The notes under the pieces: model-generated
Databases searched by the model: none
What the model was told of the DNA's origin: nothing
What the model saw: the letters and a program-made list of their open reading frames with translations, nothing else
In this document: positions 13,878 through 21,258 of the stretch, in pieces
How the letters are laid out: each line of letters starts with the position of its first letter
How positions within the stretch are numbered: position 1 is the stretch's first letter
Position numbers and translations under genes: made by a program
NCBI GenBank assembly: GCA_023413605.1
Contig: JAEZPL010000057.1
Coordinates: forward strand, 1 to 24,729
Reading direction: 5' to 3'
Origin: Pseudomonadota bacterium
GTDB lineage: Bacteria; Pseudomonadota; Alphaproteobacteria; Azospirillales; Azospirillaceae
Length of the DNA: 24,729 nucleotides

Positions 13878-15923
13878 TCACGTCTTGGGCGGCGCCGTGG
13901 CGGCCCAGCAACGCAGGACCTCGGCCACGCTCCAGGCCTGGGAGATGCAGCCGCGCGGACGGAAGGGCGGCTCGGCGTCGAAGACCTCGGCGATGGTGCC
14001 GATGCCGGCCTCGTCCAGGTGCGGGATGAAGCCCTGCAACAGCTCATGAGCGCCGGCCCGGTCCTCCGGGTGCAGCTTCAGCCAGGCGTCCACGAAGGGG
14101 CCGATCAGCCAGCCCCAGACCGTGCCCTGATGATAGGCGGCGTCGCGGGCGCGCAGGTCGCCGAAATACTTCGGCTTGTAGTCCCGGTGCCCCGGCGCCA
14201 GCGAACGCAGGCCGACCGGCGTCAGCAGGCGCTTGCGCACCGTCTCCACCACCGGCTCCCACCGCGCGGTGTCGAGCACCGGGTTGTCGAGCGAGACGGC
14301 GAAGATCTGGTTGGGCCGGCAGGCGATGTCGTCGCCCTGCTCCCCGTCCACCACGTCGTAGAGATGGCCGGCGTGCTCGCACCAGAAGCGCTGGTTGAAC
14401 GAGACGCGGGCCTGCTCGGCCAGTTCGTCCAGCGGGCGGGCGGCCTGCGCGTCGCCCTCCTCCGCCAGCCAGGAGGCCGTCAGGCGCAGCGCGTTGTACC
14501 ACAGCGCGTTGATCTCCACCGCCTTGCCCCGGCGCGGGGTGACCACCCAATCCTCCACCTTGGCGTCCATCCAGGTCAGCTGGTAGCCCTCCTGCCCCTG
14601 GCGCAGCAGCCCGTCGCGGTGGTCCACCCCGATGCCGAAGCGGGTGCCGCGGCGGTGGTGGTCGATGACGTCCAGCAGCTTGGGCAGCAGCAGTTGCAGC
14701 GTGTGCCGGTCGCCCGTGGCGCGCAGATAACGGTTCAGCGCGTGGAAGAACCACAGCGTCGCGTCGGCGGTGTGGTACAGCCCCTCGTCCTTGCCGTCGG
14801 GGAACATGTTGGGGATCAGGCCTTCGCGGATGTAGTGCGCGAAGGTGGGCAGGATCCAGCCCGCCTCCACATGGCGCCCGGTGGTCAGGGTCAGCCCTTC
14901 CAGGCTGATCATCGTGTCGCGGCCCCAGTCGGTGAACCAGTGATACCCGGCGATCACGGTCCGCACCTCGTCGCCCTCGGCGCGGGCGCGCATCTGGTCG
15001 GCGACGCGGCCCGCCGGCACGAAGATGAAGCTGTCCGCCGACAGCACCAGATCCGCCATGGCGCCCGTGCGCACCGCGGGGTGCGCCGTGTAGACGAGGC
15101 GCCGGCGCCGCTCCGCCTCGAAGCGGAGCACGTCGTCGGGCGGCAGCGCCCAGATGCGCTGCCAGGACTCGGTCGCCGCGACGAAGCTGATGGTCTGGCC
15201 CTGCGACAGGTGCCCGCTGAAATAGCCGGGCGTCCACAGCGAGCCGCGCGATTCGTACCCCCGCTCCGCCTCCACCGAATAGAAGACGTCGCGCCGGGCG
15301 CCGCCGTCCAGCGTCAGGGGCAGTTCCGCCCCTTCGATGGTCATGCGCAGCACCGGCAGGTCGGGGTTCGCCCACACCTCGTACTCGTGGCCGCGGGCGG
15401 TGATGCGGTAATCGCGGGCCAGCGGCTCGTCGACCGAGGACTCCAGCTTGCGGAAGGCCAGCACCGGGCGCAGCCGCAGGCAGATGGGCTGCGGCGCCTT
15501 CACGACGCGGTAGGTGACGTGCACGATGTTCTGCCGGTGCGGCATCACGACCTGCTTGTCGATCACCACCCCGTCGAATTCGTACCTCCAGACCGGCAGG
15601 CCCGATTCCATGCGGAACTCGGCAAGGCCGGAGGGGGAGCCGTCGTGCCAGTGCTCCGGGTCCGGGTTGTGGCTGCTCAGCCGGCGCTCCGTGCCGTCCG
15701 CCTGGATCAGCACGTCGTTGACCTGGCTCAGCATCACCACGCGGCCGAGCGGGGCCGGCAGCGCGGCCACCAGCAGCCCGTGGTAGCGCCGCGTCACCGC
15801 GCCCGACAGCGACGACGACGCATAGCCGCCGAGCCCGTTGGCGACCAGCCACTCGCGCGAGAGGGCGGCGTCCGGCCCGGATCGCAGGGCGCCGCGCTCG
15901 ATCTTGCGGACGAAATCAGCCAT
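13878..15923 (-). CDS. Glycogen-debranching-type amylo-alpha-1,6-glucosidase (GH133-like)
   Basis: A 681-aa cytosolic enzyme expected to hydrolyse alpha-1,6 branch points in glycogen or alpha-glucans. The N-terminal GDE_N-type domain (REWLVANGLGGYASSSLSG, TRRYHGLLVAALPAPLGR) is followed by a long beta-rich part. The (alpha/alpha)6 GDE_C domain carries GYHWFTDWGRDTMISLEGL, GLIPNMFPDG, QLTWMDAKVEDW, EINALWYNAL and YHQGTVWGWLIGPF, where the Asp in WMDAK is the likely catalytic residue. It is not GlgX, which has a GH13 fold. The ATG at 15923 has GGAGG 5 nt upstream. treZ lies 27 bp upstream on the same strand, so the two form an operon that turns stored alpha-glucan into trehalose precursors or glucose. 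Confidence 0.93.
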   Translation of the reverse strand: MADFVRKIERGALRSGPDAALSREWLVANGLGGYASSSLSGAVTRRYHGLLVAALPAPLGRVVMLSQVNDVLIQADGTERRLSSHNPDPEHWHDGSPSGLAEFRMESGLPVWRYEFDGVVIDKQVVMPHRQNIVHVTYRVVKAPQPICLRLRPVLAFRKLESSVDEPLARDYRITARGHEYEVWANPDLPVLRMTIEGAELPLTLDGGARRDVFYSVEAERGYESRGSLWTPGYFSGHLSQGQTISFVAATESWQRIWALPPDDVLRFEAERRRRLVYTAHPAVRTGAMADLVLSADSFIFVPAGRVADQMRARAEGDEVRTVIAGYHWFTDWGRDTMISLEGLTLTTGRHVEAGWILPTFAHYIREGLIPNMFPDGKDEGLYHTADATLWFFHALNRYLRATGDRHTLQLLLPKLLDVIDHHRRGTRFGIGVDHRDGLLRQGQEGYQLTWMDAKVEDWVVTPRRGKAVEINALWYNALRLTASWLAEEGDAQAARPLDELAEQARVSFNQRFWCEHAGHLYDVVDGEQGDDIACRPNQIFAVSLDNPVLDTARWEPVVETVRKRLLTPVGLRSLAPGHRDYKPKYFGDLRARDAAYHQGTVWGWLIGPFVDAWLKLHPEDRAGAHELLQGFIPHLDEAGIGTIAEVFDAEPPFRPRGCISQAWSVAEVLRCWAATAPPKT

Positions 15924-15950
15924 GGGCCTCCTGCCAGAAGTCGATTTGCT

Positions 15951-17915
15951 TCATTCGGCGTCCTCTTCATCGTCACCCGGCGCCAGGACGACCGCCGCAT
16001 GGCCGGGGATGCGCCAGTGGTCGCCGTCCTCCACCGGCGCCGTGCCGCAGCCGCCGTAGCGGTTCGCCTCGCTGGACCACAGCAGCTTCCACGCTTTCCC
16101 CATGGGCGGGGCCAGCAGCGGTTCCGGCACAACCTCCAGCGTCAGGTCGCGCCCCAGATTCACCAGCAACAGCCGGTCGTCCCCATCTTCACCAAAAAAT
16201 CGGAGGACGAAGGCCTCCGCGCCCAGCACGGCGCCGTCCAGCCCGCCGACCGTCTGCGCGCTGAACACCGGGTCCTCCCGGCGCAGGCGCAGCAGGTCGC
16301 GGTGCAGCGCCCAGGCCTCCGCGTGCGCTTCCCGCTCCGCGTGGTCGAGCTTGCAGCGGCGGAAGGTCTCCTCCGCGTGGGGCTTCGGCAGGCAGGCGTG
16401 CATCTCCGGCGTGGCCAGGCTGGGAAACTGCGACAGGAACTCCGCCCGCCCCTCCTCCACCTTCTCGGCCAGCCAGGGCTCGTGGTCGGCGAAATAGTGG
16501 AAGGGCGTGCTCGCCGCGAACTCCTGCCCCTGGAACAGCATCGGCGTGCCGGGACCGAGCAGCATCAGCGCGGTCATCGCCTTCCACCGGCCGGGAGAGG
16601 TCAGCGCGTGCCCGCGCAGGCCCTTGCCGGAATTGGCGATCTGGTCGTGGTTCTGAAGGAAGGTGACGAAGGTCGGCCGCGGCAGCCCGAAGGCCGGCAT
16701 GCCCCGGCGCTTGCCCTGCCAGCGGTACCACTGCCCCTGGTACAGGAAGCCGTGCTTCATGGCGGAGACGAACTCCTGCGGCGTCCCCTTGTAATCGGTG
16801 TAATAGGCCTCGTCCCGGCCGGTCAGGGCGACCATGGCGGAATGGTGGAAGTCGTCGTTCCAGATGGCGCACAGCCCGCAGCCGCCCTCCTCCACCGGGC
16901 GGACCATGGTGGCGTGCTGGGGCTCGTTCTCGCCGATCAGGATGGCGTCGCGCCCGCGCGCCGCGCGCCGCACGGTCCGGCTGATCTCCTGGAGGATGTG
17001 CGGCTTGCCGGAGTCGAAGACCTGCTGCGTGGCGTCCAGCCGCAGCCCGTCCAGATGGAACTCGTCGATCCAGTAGCGCGCGTTCGCCAGGAAGAAGTCC
17101 CGCACCGGGCCGGCGTCGGGGCCGTCGAAGTTGACCGCCTCCCCCCACTCGTTCTTGTAGCGGTCGGTGAAGTAGGCGTCGGCGAACTCCTTCAGGTAAT
17201 TCCCGGAGGGGCCGAGGTGGTTGTAGACCACGTCAAGGATGACGGCGAAGCCCAGCCCGTGCGCGCGGTCCACGAAGCGGCGCATGTCGTCGGGCGTGCC
17301 GTAGAGCCGCGTCGGCGCGAACAGGTCCACCCCGTCGTAGCCCCAGCCGAATTTGCCGGGAAACTCCGCCACCGGCATCAGCTCCAGCACCGTGACGCCC
17401 AACTCCACGAGCCGCGGCAGCTCCCGCATCGCGGCGTCCCAGGTGCCTTCCGGCGTGAAGGTGCCGATGTGCATCTCGTAGATCACCTGGCCCTTGATGG
17501 TCCGGCCCGTCCAGCCCTGGTCGCTCCAGCCGAAGCGCGCGGGGTCCACGACCTGTGACGGCCCGTCCGGCCCGTCCGGCTGGAAGCGCGACACCGGGTC
17601 CGGATACAGCGTCTCCCCGTCGTCGAGCCGGAATCGGTACAGGCTGCCCACCGGCACCCCCTCCACCAGCGCGGAGAAATAGCCGTCGCCCTCCGCCGCC
17701 AAATCCACCGATCGCCCATCGGTCTCGATCACCATCGACACGCGGTGGCGTTTCGGCGCCCAGACCCGTGCGTGCACCCGGTCGCCCGGCAACACCTCCA
17801 CGCCCGACGGGTAGCGGCGGGACACGGTTTCCCCGGCCGCGGGCACAGAGCCCACCGGAGAGCGGGTGTCAGGGCTCATGTGTGTCTGATCTTCGCGCGG
17901 AAATGACTGGGTCAT
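15951..17915 (-). CDS. treZ: Malto-oligosyltrehalose trehalohydrolase
   Basis: A 654-aa GH13 enzyme that cleaves trehalose from the end of maltooligosyltrehalose. An N-terminal E-set/CBM48-like domain (VHARVWAPKRHRVSMVI) precedes the (beta/alpha)8 barrel with DVVYNHLG, the nucleophile Asp294 in GLRLDATQ, the acid/base Glu329 in LIGENEP and Asp424 in LQNHDQ. The ending DRLLLVNLGRDL is a typical C-terminal beta-domain. Start: ATG at 17915 has GGGGAG close by, while an in-frame ATG at 17879 would remove 12 residues and has only weak GAAGA; both are possible. The partner TreY (maltooligosyltrehalose synthase) and TreS are not in the window. It is the first gene of the operon with the debranching enzyme. 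Confidence 0.95.
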   Translation of the reverse strand: MTQSFPREDQTHMSPDTRSPVGSVPAAGETVSRRYPSGVEVLPGDRVHARVWAPKRHRVSMVIETDGRSVDLAAEGDGYFSALVEGVPVGSLYRFRLDDGETLYPDPVSRFQPDGPDGPSQVVDPARFGWSDQGWTGRTIKGQVIYEMHIGTFTPEGTWDAAMRELPRLVELGVTVLELMPVAEFPGKFGWGYDGVDLFAPTRLYGTPDDMRRFVDRAHGLGFAVILDVVYNHLGPSGNYLKEFADAYFTDRYKNEWGEAVNFDGPDAGPVRDFFLANARYWIDEFHLDGLRLDATQQVFDSGKPHILQEISRTVRRAARGRDAILIGENEPQHATMVRPVEEGGCGLCAIWNDDFHHSAMVALTGRDEAYYTDYKGTPQEFVSAMKHGFLYQGQWYRWQGKRRGMPAFGLPRPTFVTFLQNHDQIANSGKGLRGHALTSPGRWKAMTALMLLGPGTPMLFQGQEFAASTPFHYFADHEPWLAEKVEEGRAEFLSQFPSLATPEMHACLPKPHAEETFRRCKLDHAEREAHAEAWALHRDLLRLRREDPVFSAQTVGGLDGAVLGAEAFVLRFFGEDGDDRLLLVNLGRDLTLEVVPEPLLAPPMGKAWKLLWSSEANRYGGCGTAPVEDGDHWRIPGHAAVVLAPGDDEEDAE

Positions 17916-18446
17916 CGGCTCCCCACAACAGGCGGCGTGCCGTAATGGTCCCAAAGGACAGACCCGGGCGCGCCTTTCGCATTCTTCCTGTTGGAACCAA
18001 CACCCTCCCCCGCGAATCCATTCGGCCATCACCATAAGAGCCCCCCGCGTTTTCCCCTTTCCCACCATCAACGTGAGCAGGTCCTTCGTCCTTGGCCCGA
18101 AATCGACACCTCGGAAAATCAAAAAACAACACCGGAAAAATTTTTCATTTTCTCTTTCACGTTTTTTGCGACTGCCATCGTATGACCGGCGAACACTGAA
18201 CAGGCTCAAGAATAGATCGAAATTTTTATGACGAGACGCGTTGACCGTCATCAGCCGAATCGTTATAGATGTATCGCCGACCGAATATACGCCCTCCGGG
18301 TTGCGTTCGCCTGATCCACGACGCGGACAACCCATCGAGCCACTGAGCGTATTCGCGCAGAGATCACGCCACCGTGTCGCCGTCCGGCGATTCCTTGGCG
18401 ACTCCTGACCGGCAAATCCGCATCGCAATTCAGGAAAGGGATACTC
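17916..18446. other. 531-bp divergent intergenic region, AT-rich centre
   Basis: It separates treZ (minus) from the DUF2589 cassette (plus). The stretch 18090-18260 is strikingly A/T-rich for this genome, with poly-A and poly-T runs. It precedes the sigma70-type promoter at 18241-18269, after which there is a leader of about 170 nt. No coding sequence was seen. Confidence 0.65.
18241..18269 (+). promoter_or_regulatory. Strong sigma70-type promoter of the DUF2589 cassette
   Basis: TTGACC (18241-18246), a 17-nt spacer and TATAGA (18264-18269). It is the closest consensus match in the window, with an A/T-rich tract upstream that could act as an UP-element-like region. Predicted start is near 18277, giving a leader of about 170 nt that could hold regulatory structure. 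Confidence 0.7.
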
Positions 18447-19229
18447 ATGCCAGTCTCAGGACGTGAATTAGCCAGCCTCGATTTCGGCAACCTGATCGGC
18501 GGCCCGCTGAACGCGGTCGTCGAAGCCCAGGCGAAATCGGCGATCACCACCGCGAACTTCATCAAGGAAGTCGGCTTCGACAAGGACGGCAACGTCGTCA
18601 ACGTCGACTTCACCTACAACCGCAAGAACGACAACGGCAGCGACCAGGAATTCACGCTGACCCTGCCGTTCATCACCATGCTGCCGATCCCCTACATCTC
18701 GGTCAGCAAGGCGGAGGTGGAGTTCAACGCGAAGATCACCTCGACCACCGAGTCCAAGACCGACAGCAACTTCTCCACCGTCGTGGACGCGTCGGCCGGC
18801 GGCAACTGGTGGTTCGCGTCGGCCCGCGTGCAGACCAAGACCTCCTACCAGCGGTCGACCTCGACCACGGACAAGGAGGAGCGCACCTTCGACATGCATG
18901 TGAAGGTCGAAGCGCGCAACGTCGACATGCCGTCCGGCACCGAGCGCATCCTGACCATGCTGGAAAACGCCATCCAGGAGCGCACGACCAACAAGCTGAC
19001 GGCCGTCGCCCTGACGGTGCGCACCGTGTCCGACGACCCCAACAAGATGACGATCGTGGTGGACGGCGCCGACCTCGCCGCGATCAAGAACGGCCAGGGC
19101 TTCACGTTCAACGGCGTCACCTACAAGCTGACGGCGGCGCCGGACCTCGACAACAAGGTCCTGACGCTCGACACGGCGCCGTCGGCGCTTCTGGTCGGCA
19201 AGTCCATCGACGTCGGCGACATCAAGTAA
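18447..19229 (+). CDS. DUF2589 domain protein (cassette gene 1)
   Basis: A 260-aa protein that by recall matches DUF2589: the start LDFGNLIGGPLNAVVEAQAK and ANFIKEVGFD, then a beta-rich core (FTLTLPFITMLPIPYISVSK, AEVEFNAKITS) and NVDMPSGTERILTMLENAI. The C-terminal 85 residues are an added beta-rich module (TIVVDGADLAAIKNGQGFTF, LTLDTAPSALLVGKSIDVGDIK). There is no signal peptide or transmembrane segment, so it is probably cytosolic. The biochemical function of DUF2589 is unknown to me. The start is well supported: GGAAAGGG lies about 6 nt before the ATG. It is the first gene after the strong promoter at 18241 and is followed by a long hairpin, then two further genes on the same strand. Confidence 0.85.
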   Translation: MPVSGRELASLDFGNLIGGPLNAVVEAQAKSAITTANFIKEVGFDKDGNVVNVDFTYNRKNDNGSDQEFTLTLPFITMLPIPYISVSKAEVEFNAKITSTTESKTDSNFSTVVDASAGGNWWFASARVQTKTSYQRSTSTTDKEERTFDMHVKVEARNVDMPSGTERILTMLENAIQERTTNKLTAVALTVRTVSDDPNKMTIVVDGADLAAIKNGQGFTFNGVTYKLTAAPDLDNKVLTLDTAPSALLVGKSIDVGDIK

Positions 19230-19263
19230 GCGGCGACGTCAGCAAGGCCGCAAGGCCTGCCCG

Positions 19264-19328
19264 GCACCGGCGCGGTGCGTTGCGGTCCACCCCACGCGGG
19301 GGCCGCGGCGCACCGGCCGCGCCGGTGC
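19264..19328. repeat. Long GC-rich hairpin between cassette genes 1 and 2
   Basis: Outer arms GCACCGGCGCGG (19264-19275) and CCGCGCCGGTGC (19317-19328) are perfect 12-bp complements. The stem continues inward with a 4-nt bulge and G-U tolerant pairs. Placed 35 bp after gene 1's stop, it may attenuate read-through and set a high gene 1 to gene 2 ratio. No U-tract follows. Confidence 0.6.
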
Positions 19329-19364
19329 TCCCCCGAACCCCGATCGCGTCCGTGAGCCCCCGAC

Positions 19365-20255
19365 ATGAGCGACGATATCAAGCCGAAGCTGTCCGACGTC
19401 ATCGGCGGACTGGTGTCCAGCATGGTGCACGCCCGCACCGTTGCCGACATGGAGGCGCTGCGCATCGCGCACCTCTACCGGCAGAACGAATTCCTGACCG
19501 GCCTTCCCATTCCCCGGCTGCGCCTTCAGAAGGTCTCCCTCAGCCTGCCGGTGGTGCTGACGGACGTGCTGCACGGCCAGACGGCCGACGCGCAGCACCC
19601 GCGCGAGATCGCCGAGGCGGTCTACGGCGAACTGACCGACGCCATCGTGGATTCCCTGGCGAAGGCGGAACGCGATCACGGCGCCGCCTCCCTGTCGGAC
19701 GACGACCGCGACACCACCGAGCGCACCATCCGGCTTCTGGGGCACGCGCGCGAACAACGCAACGAGTGGGGCACGCCGCTCGACCTCGCCCACCGGATCC
19801 GCACGGCCTACATGCGGATCGGCGTCGACACCGCCGACACGCGCAGCGCGCCGTCGGACGTGTCGATCCGCATGTGCGTCGGGGAGCAGGTGGAGCAGTA
19901 CTTCACCGACAAGATCCGCGACATCGCCTTTCACTACGCCGGCGCGCGGGCGAAGCAGCGCCGCGAGGATTTCGACTACGACCGCGCCCGGAAATGGGTC
20001 GAGAACGACGTGCTGTCGGATCCCTACGTCAAGCAGATCCTCGCCCGCCTGCGGGCCAGCGGGGAGGAACTGGCCGTTCTGAAGCCGACCATCGCCCCGG
20101 ATTTCTTCGTCGCCGTCAACACGGACGCCGTGAAGATGCAGGGCGGCGGGGTCGACAACGTCACGCGCCTGAACCTCGTCCTGCACGAGGAAGGGCTGGA
20201 ATGGGTCAAGGAGTCCGGGGCCGAGGGCGAAACCACGCGCCTGACGCCGGAATGA
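19365..20255 (+). CDS. Uncharacterised protein with DUF2589-related N-terminus (cassette gene 2)
   Basis: A 296-aa soluble protein. Its N-terminal 70 residues hold LSDVIGGLVSSMVHARTV, MEALRIAHLYRQ and LTGLPIPRLRLQKVSLSLPVVL. The last part parallels the LPIPYISVSKAEVEFNAKIT segment of gene 1, suggesting a related strand pair. The central region is helical (YGELTDAIVDSLAK, TIRLLGHAREQRN), and the C-terminus has a beta pair (VAVNTDAVKMQ, VTRLNLVLHEEGLEWV). I recognise no catalytic motif. The ATG at 19365 lacks a clear Shine-Dalgarno, so translation may be weak or the start slightly different. The third gene begins 10 nt after its stop. Function unknown. Confidence 0.75.
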   Translation: MSDDIKPKLSDVIGGLVSSMVHARTVADMEALRIAHLYRQNEFLTGLPIPRLRLQKVSLSLPVVLTDVLHGQTADAQHPREIAEAVYGELTDAIVDSLAKAERDHGAASLSDDDRDTTERTIRLLGHAREQRNEWGTPLDLAHRIRTAYMRIGVDTADTRSAPSDVSIRMCVGEQVEQYFTDKIRDIAFHYAGARAKQRREDFDYDRARKWVENDVLSDPYVKQILARLRASGEELAVLKPTIAPDFFVAVNTDAVKMQGGGVDNVTRLNLVLHEEGLEWVKESGAEGETTRLTPE

Positions 20256-20265
20256 CGCCGCCGCC

Positions 20266-20841
20266 ATGATCCTGTGCCAACAGATCGAACGGCTGCGCCC
20301 GCATCTGGGATTGCTGTCGCCGCTGGTCACCGCCTACCGCAACGGCGACGTCGCCTTTCCCGAACAGGCGATGAAATGGCTGGACGAGGCCGAAAAGCTC
20401 CTCGCCTCCGTCCGCGCTCCCGGCAGCTCGGAAATCGCCACGCTGAAGGGCGCCATCGTCAAGACGGAGGACAAGCTGCGCGACGGCGAGGAGAAGCCGT
20501 CCCGGTCGCGGGTGCGCAACGCCCGCAACGCCGCCGCCATGGACGCGCTGACCCGCGCCGAGGAGATCCTCCGCGCCCCCCTCGCGGAGGCCGAGGACCG
20601 GCTGAAACGCTTCGAGGACAAGCTGTGCGAGGGCATGACCGCGCTCGCGCTGAAGGTCGCGCTGCCCATGCCCTACGCGCCGCGGACGGCGTGGCTCAGC
20701 GCCGTCTGGGGCCTGCTGAACGAGGAACAGGCGACGCGCCCCCTGGCGCTCTACCTCGCCACGTCGCTCAGCATGGTGGATCGCTTCTTCATCCTCGACA
20801 ACGTCCTCTGCCGCCTGCTGGAGCCGCCGCCGGCAACATAA
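20266..20841 (+). CDS. Helical protein of unknown function (cassette gene 3)
   Basis: A 191-aa protein with almost entirely helical composition. A charged, heptad-like stretch at about residues 30-125 (FPEQAMKWLDEAEKLLASV, ATLKGAIVKTEDKLRDGEEK, ALTRAEEILRAPLAEAEDRLKRFEDKL) suggests a coiled coil, followed by a more hydrophobic C-terminal part (YLATSLSMVDRFFILDNVLCRLL). No signal peptide or known domain was seen. It starts 10 nt after the stop of gene 2, with no visible Shine-Dalgarno, so translational coupling is likely. The close packing and shared strand point to a joint function with genes 1 and 2; what that is cannot be read from sequence. Confidence 0.75.
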   Translation: MILCQQIERLRPHLGLLSPLVTAYRNGDVAFPEQAMKWLDEAEKLLASVRAPGSSEIATLKGAIVKTEDKLRDGEEKPSRSRVRNARNAAAMDALTRAEEILRAPLAEAEDRLKRFEDKLCEGMTALALKVALPMPYAPRTAWLSAVWGLLNEEQATRPLALYLATSLSMVDRFFILDNVLCRLLEPPPAT

Positions 20842-20861
20842 AGCTCTCTTCCATAATGCTT

Positions 20862-20899
20862 CCCTCTCCCCTCCGGGGAGAGAGTGAGGGTGAGGGGGC
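20862..20899. repeat. REP-like palindromic repeat after the DUF2589 cassette
   Basis: CTCTCCCC (20864-20871) and GGGGAGAG (20875-20882) form a stem, followed by the G-rich tail GTGAGGGTGAGGGGGC. Sequences of this type are dispersed intergenic repeats in several high-GC proteobacteria. It could terminate or stabilise the cassette transcript. Confidence 0.65.
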
Positions 20900-20967
20900 G
20901 CCCGAAGGGTGTCGGCCCGGGCCCATCGCAGCGCTTGCCCGGCCTTCGGCCGCCTTCTTCTTCCCGG

Positions 20968-21222
20968 CTACACCCGTTCCCCGAAGCTCCGCTCCGCCGC
21001 GTCGATCACCGCGGGATGGGCGCGCAGGGTGTTCAGGGCGGATTCGCACTGCGGCGCTTCCACCTCCAGCGTGACGATCACGTCGGTGGCGTCGCCGCGT
21101 TCCGCGTCGCGCTCCTCGCGGCCGGTCTGGACCACATGGCCGCAGCGGTCGCGGATGCTGCCGATGATCTCCGCCTCGACGCCGCGCCCCTTCTCGGCCG
21201 GATAGGCGTAGATGAGCTGCAT
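20968..21222 (-). CDS. 84-aa protein of unknown function
   Basis: A small soluble protein starting MQLIYAYPAEKGRGVEAEIIGSIRD with a beta-alpha-beta-like pattern (VIVTLEVEAPQCESALNTLRAHPAVIDAAE), reminiscent of ACT or ferredoxin-like folds, though I cannot assign a family. It follows the zinc alcohol dehydrogenase by 36 bp on the same strand. A clear GGGAGGAAGG lies just before the ATG at 21222. It probably belongs to the same operon and might modulate the dehydrogenase, which is only inference. Confidence 0.65.
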   Translation of the reverse strand: MQLIYAYPAEKGRGVEAEIIGSIRDRCGHVVQTGREERDAERGDATDVIVTLEVEAPQCESALNTLRAHPAVIDAAERSFGERV

Positions 21223-21258
21223 GGCCTTCCTCCCTTCCCTGGTTACGGCCTTCCTCGG

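Noticed and set aside
14019..17558. Very long open frame on the plus strand opposite treZ and the debranching enzyme
   Set aside because: It is antisense to two genes with clear catalytic motifs; its His/Arg/Gln/Val-rich composition is typical of the complementary frame of GC-rich genes, and no family feature is visible.
17990..18001. GTTGG-AA-CCAAC as an EcfG-like promoter for the DUF2589 cassette or treZ
   Set aside because: GGAAC is present on the plus strand but no TT follows at the required 18-19 nt spacing, and it lies far from the cassette start.
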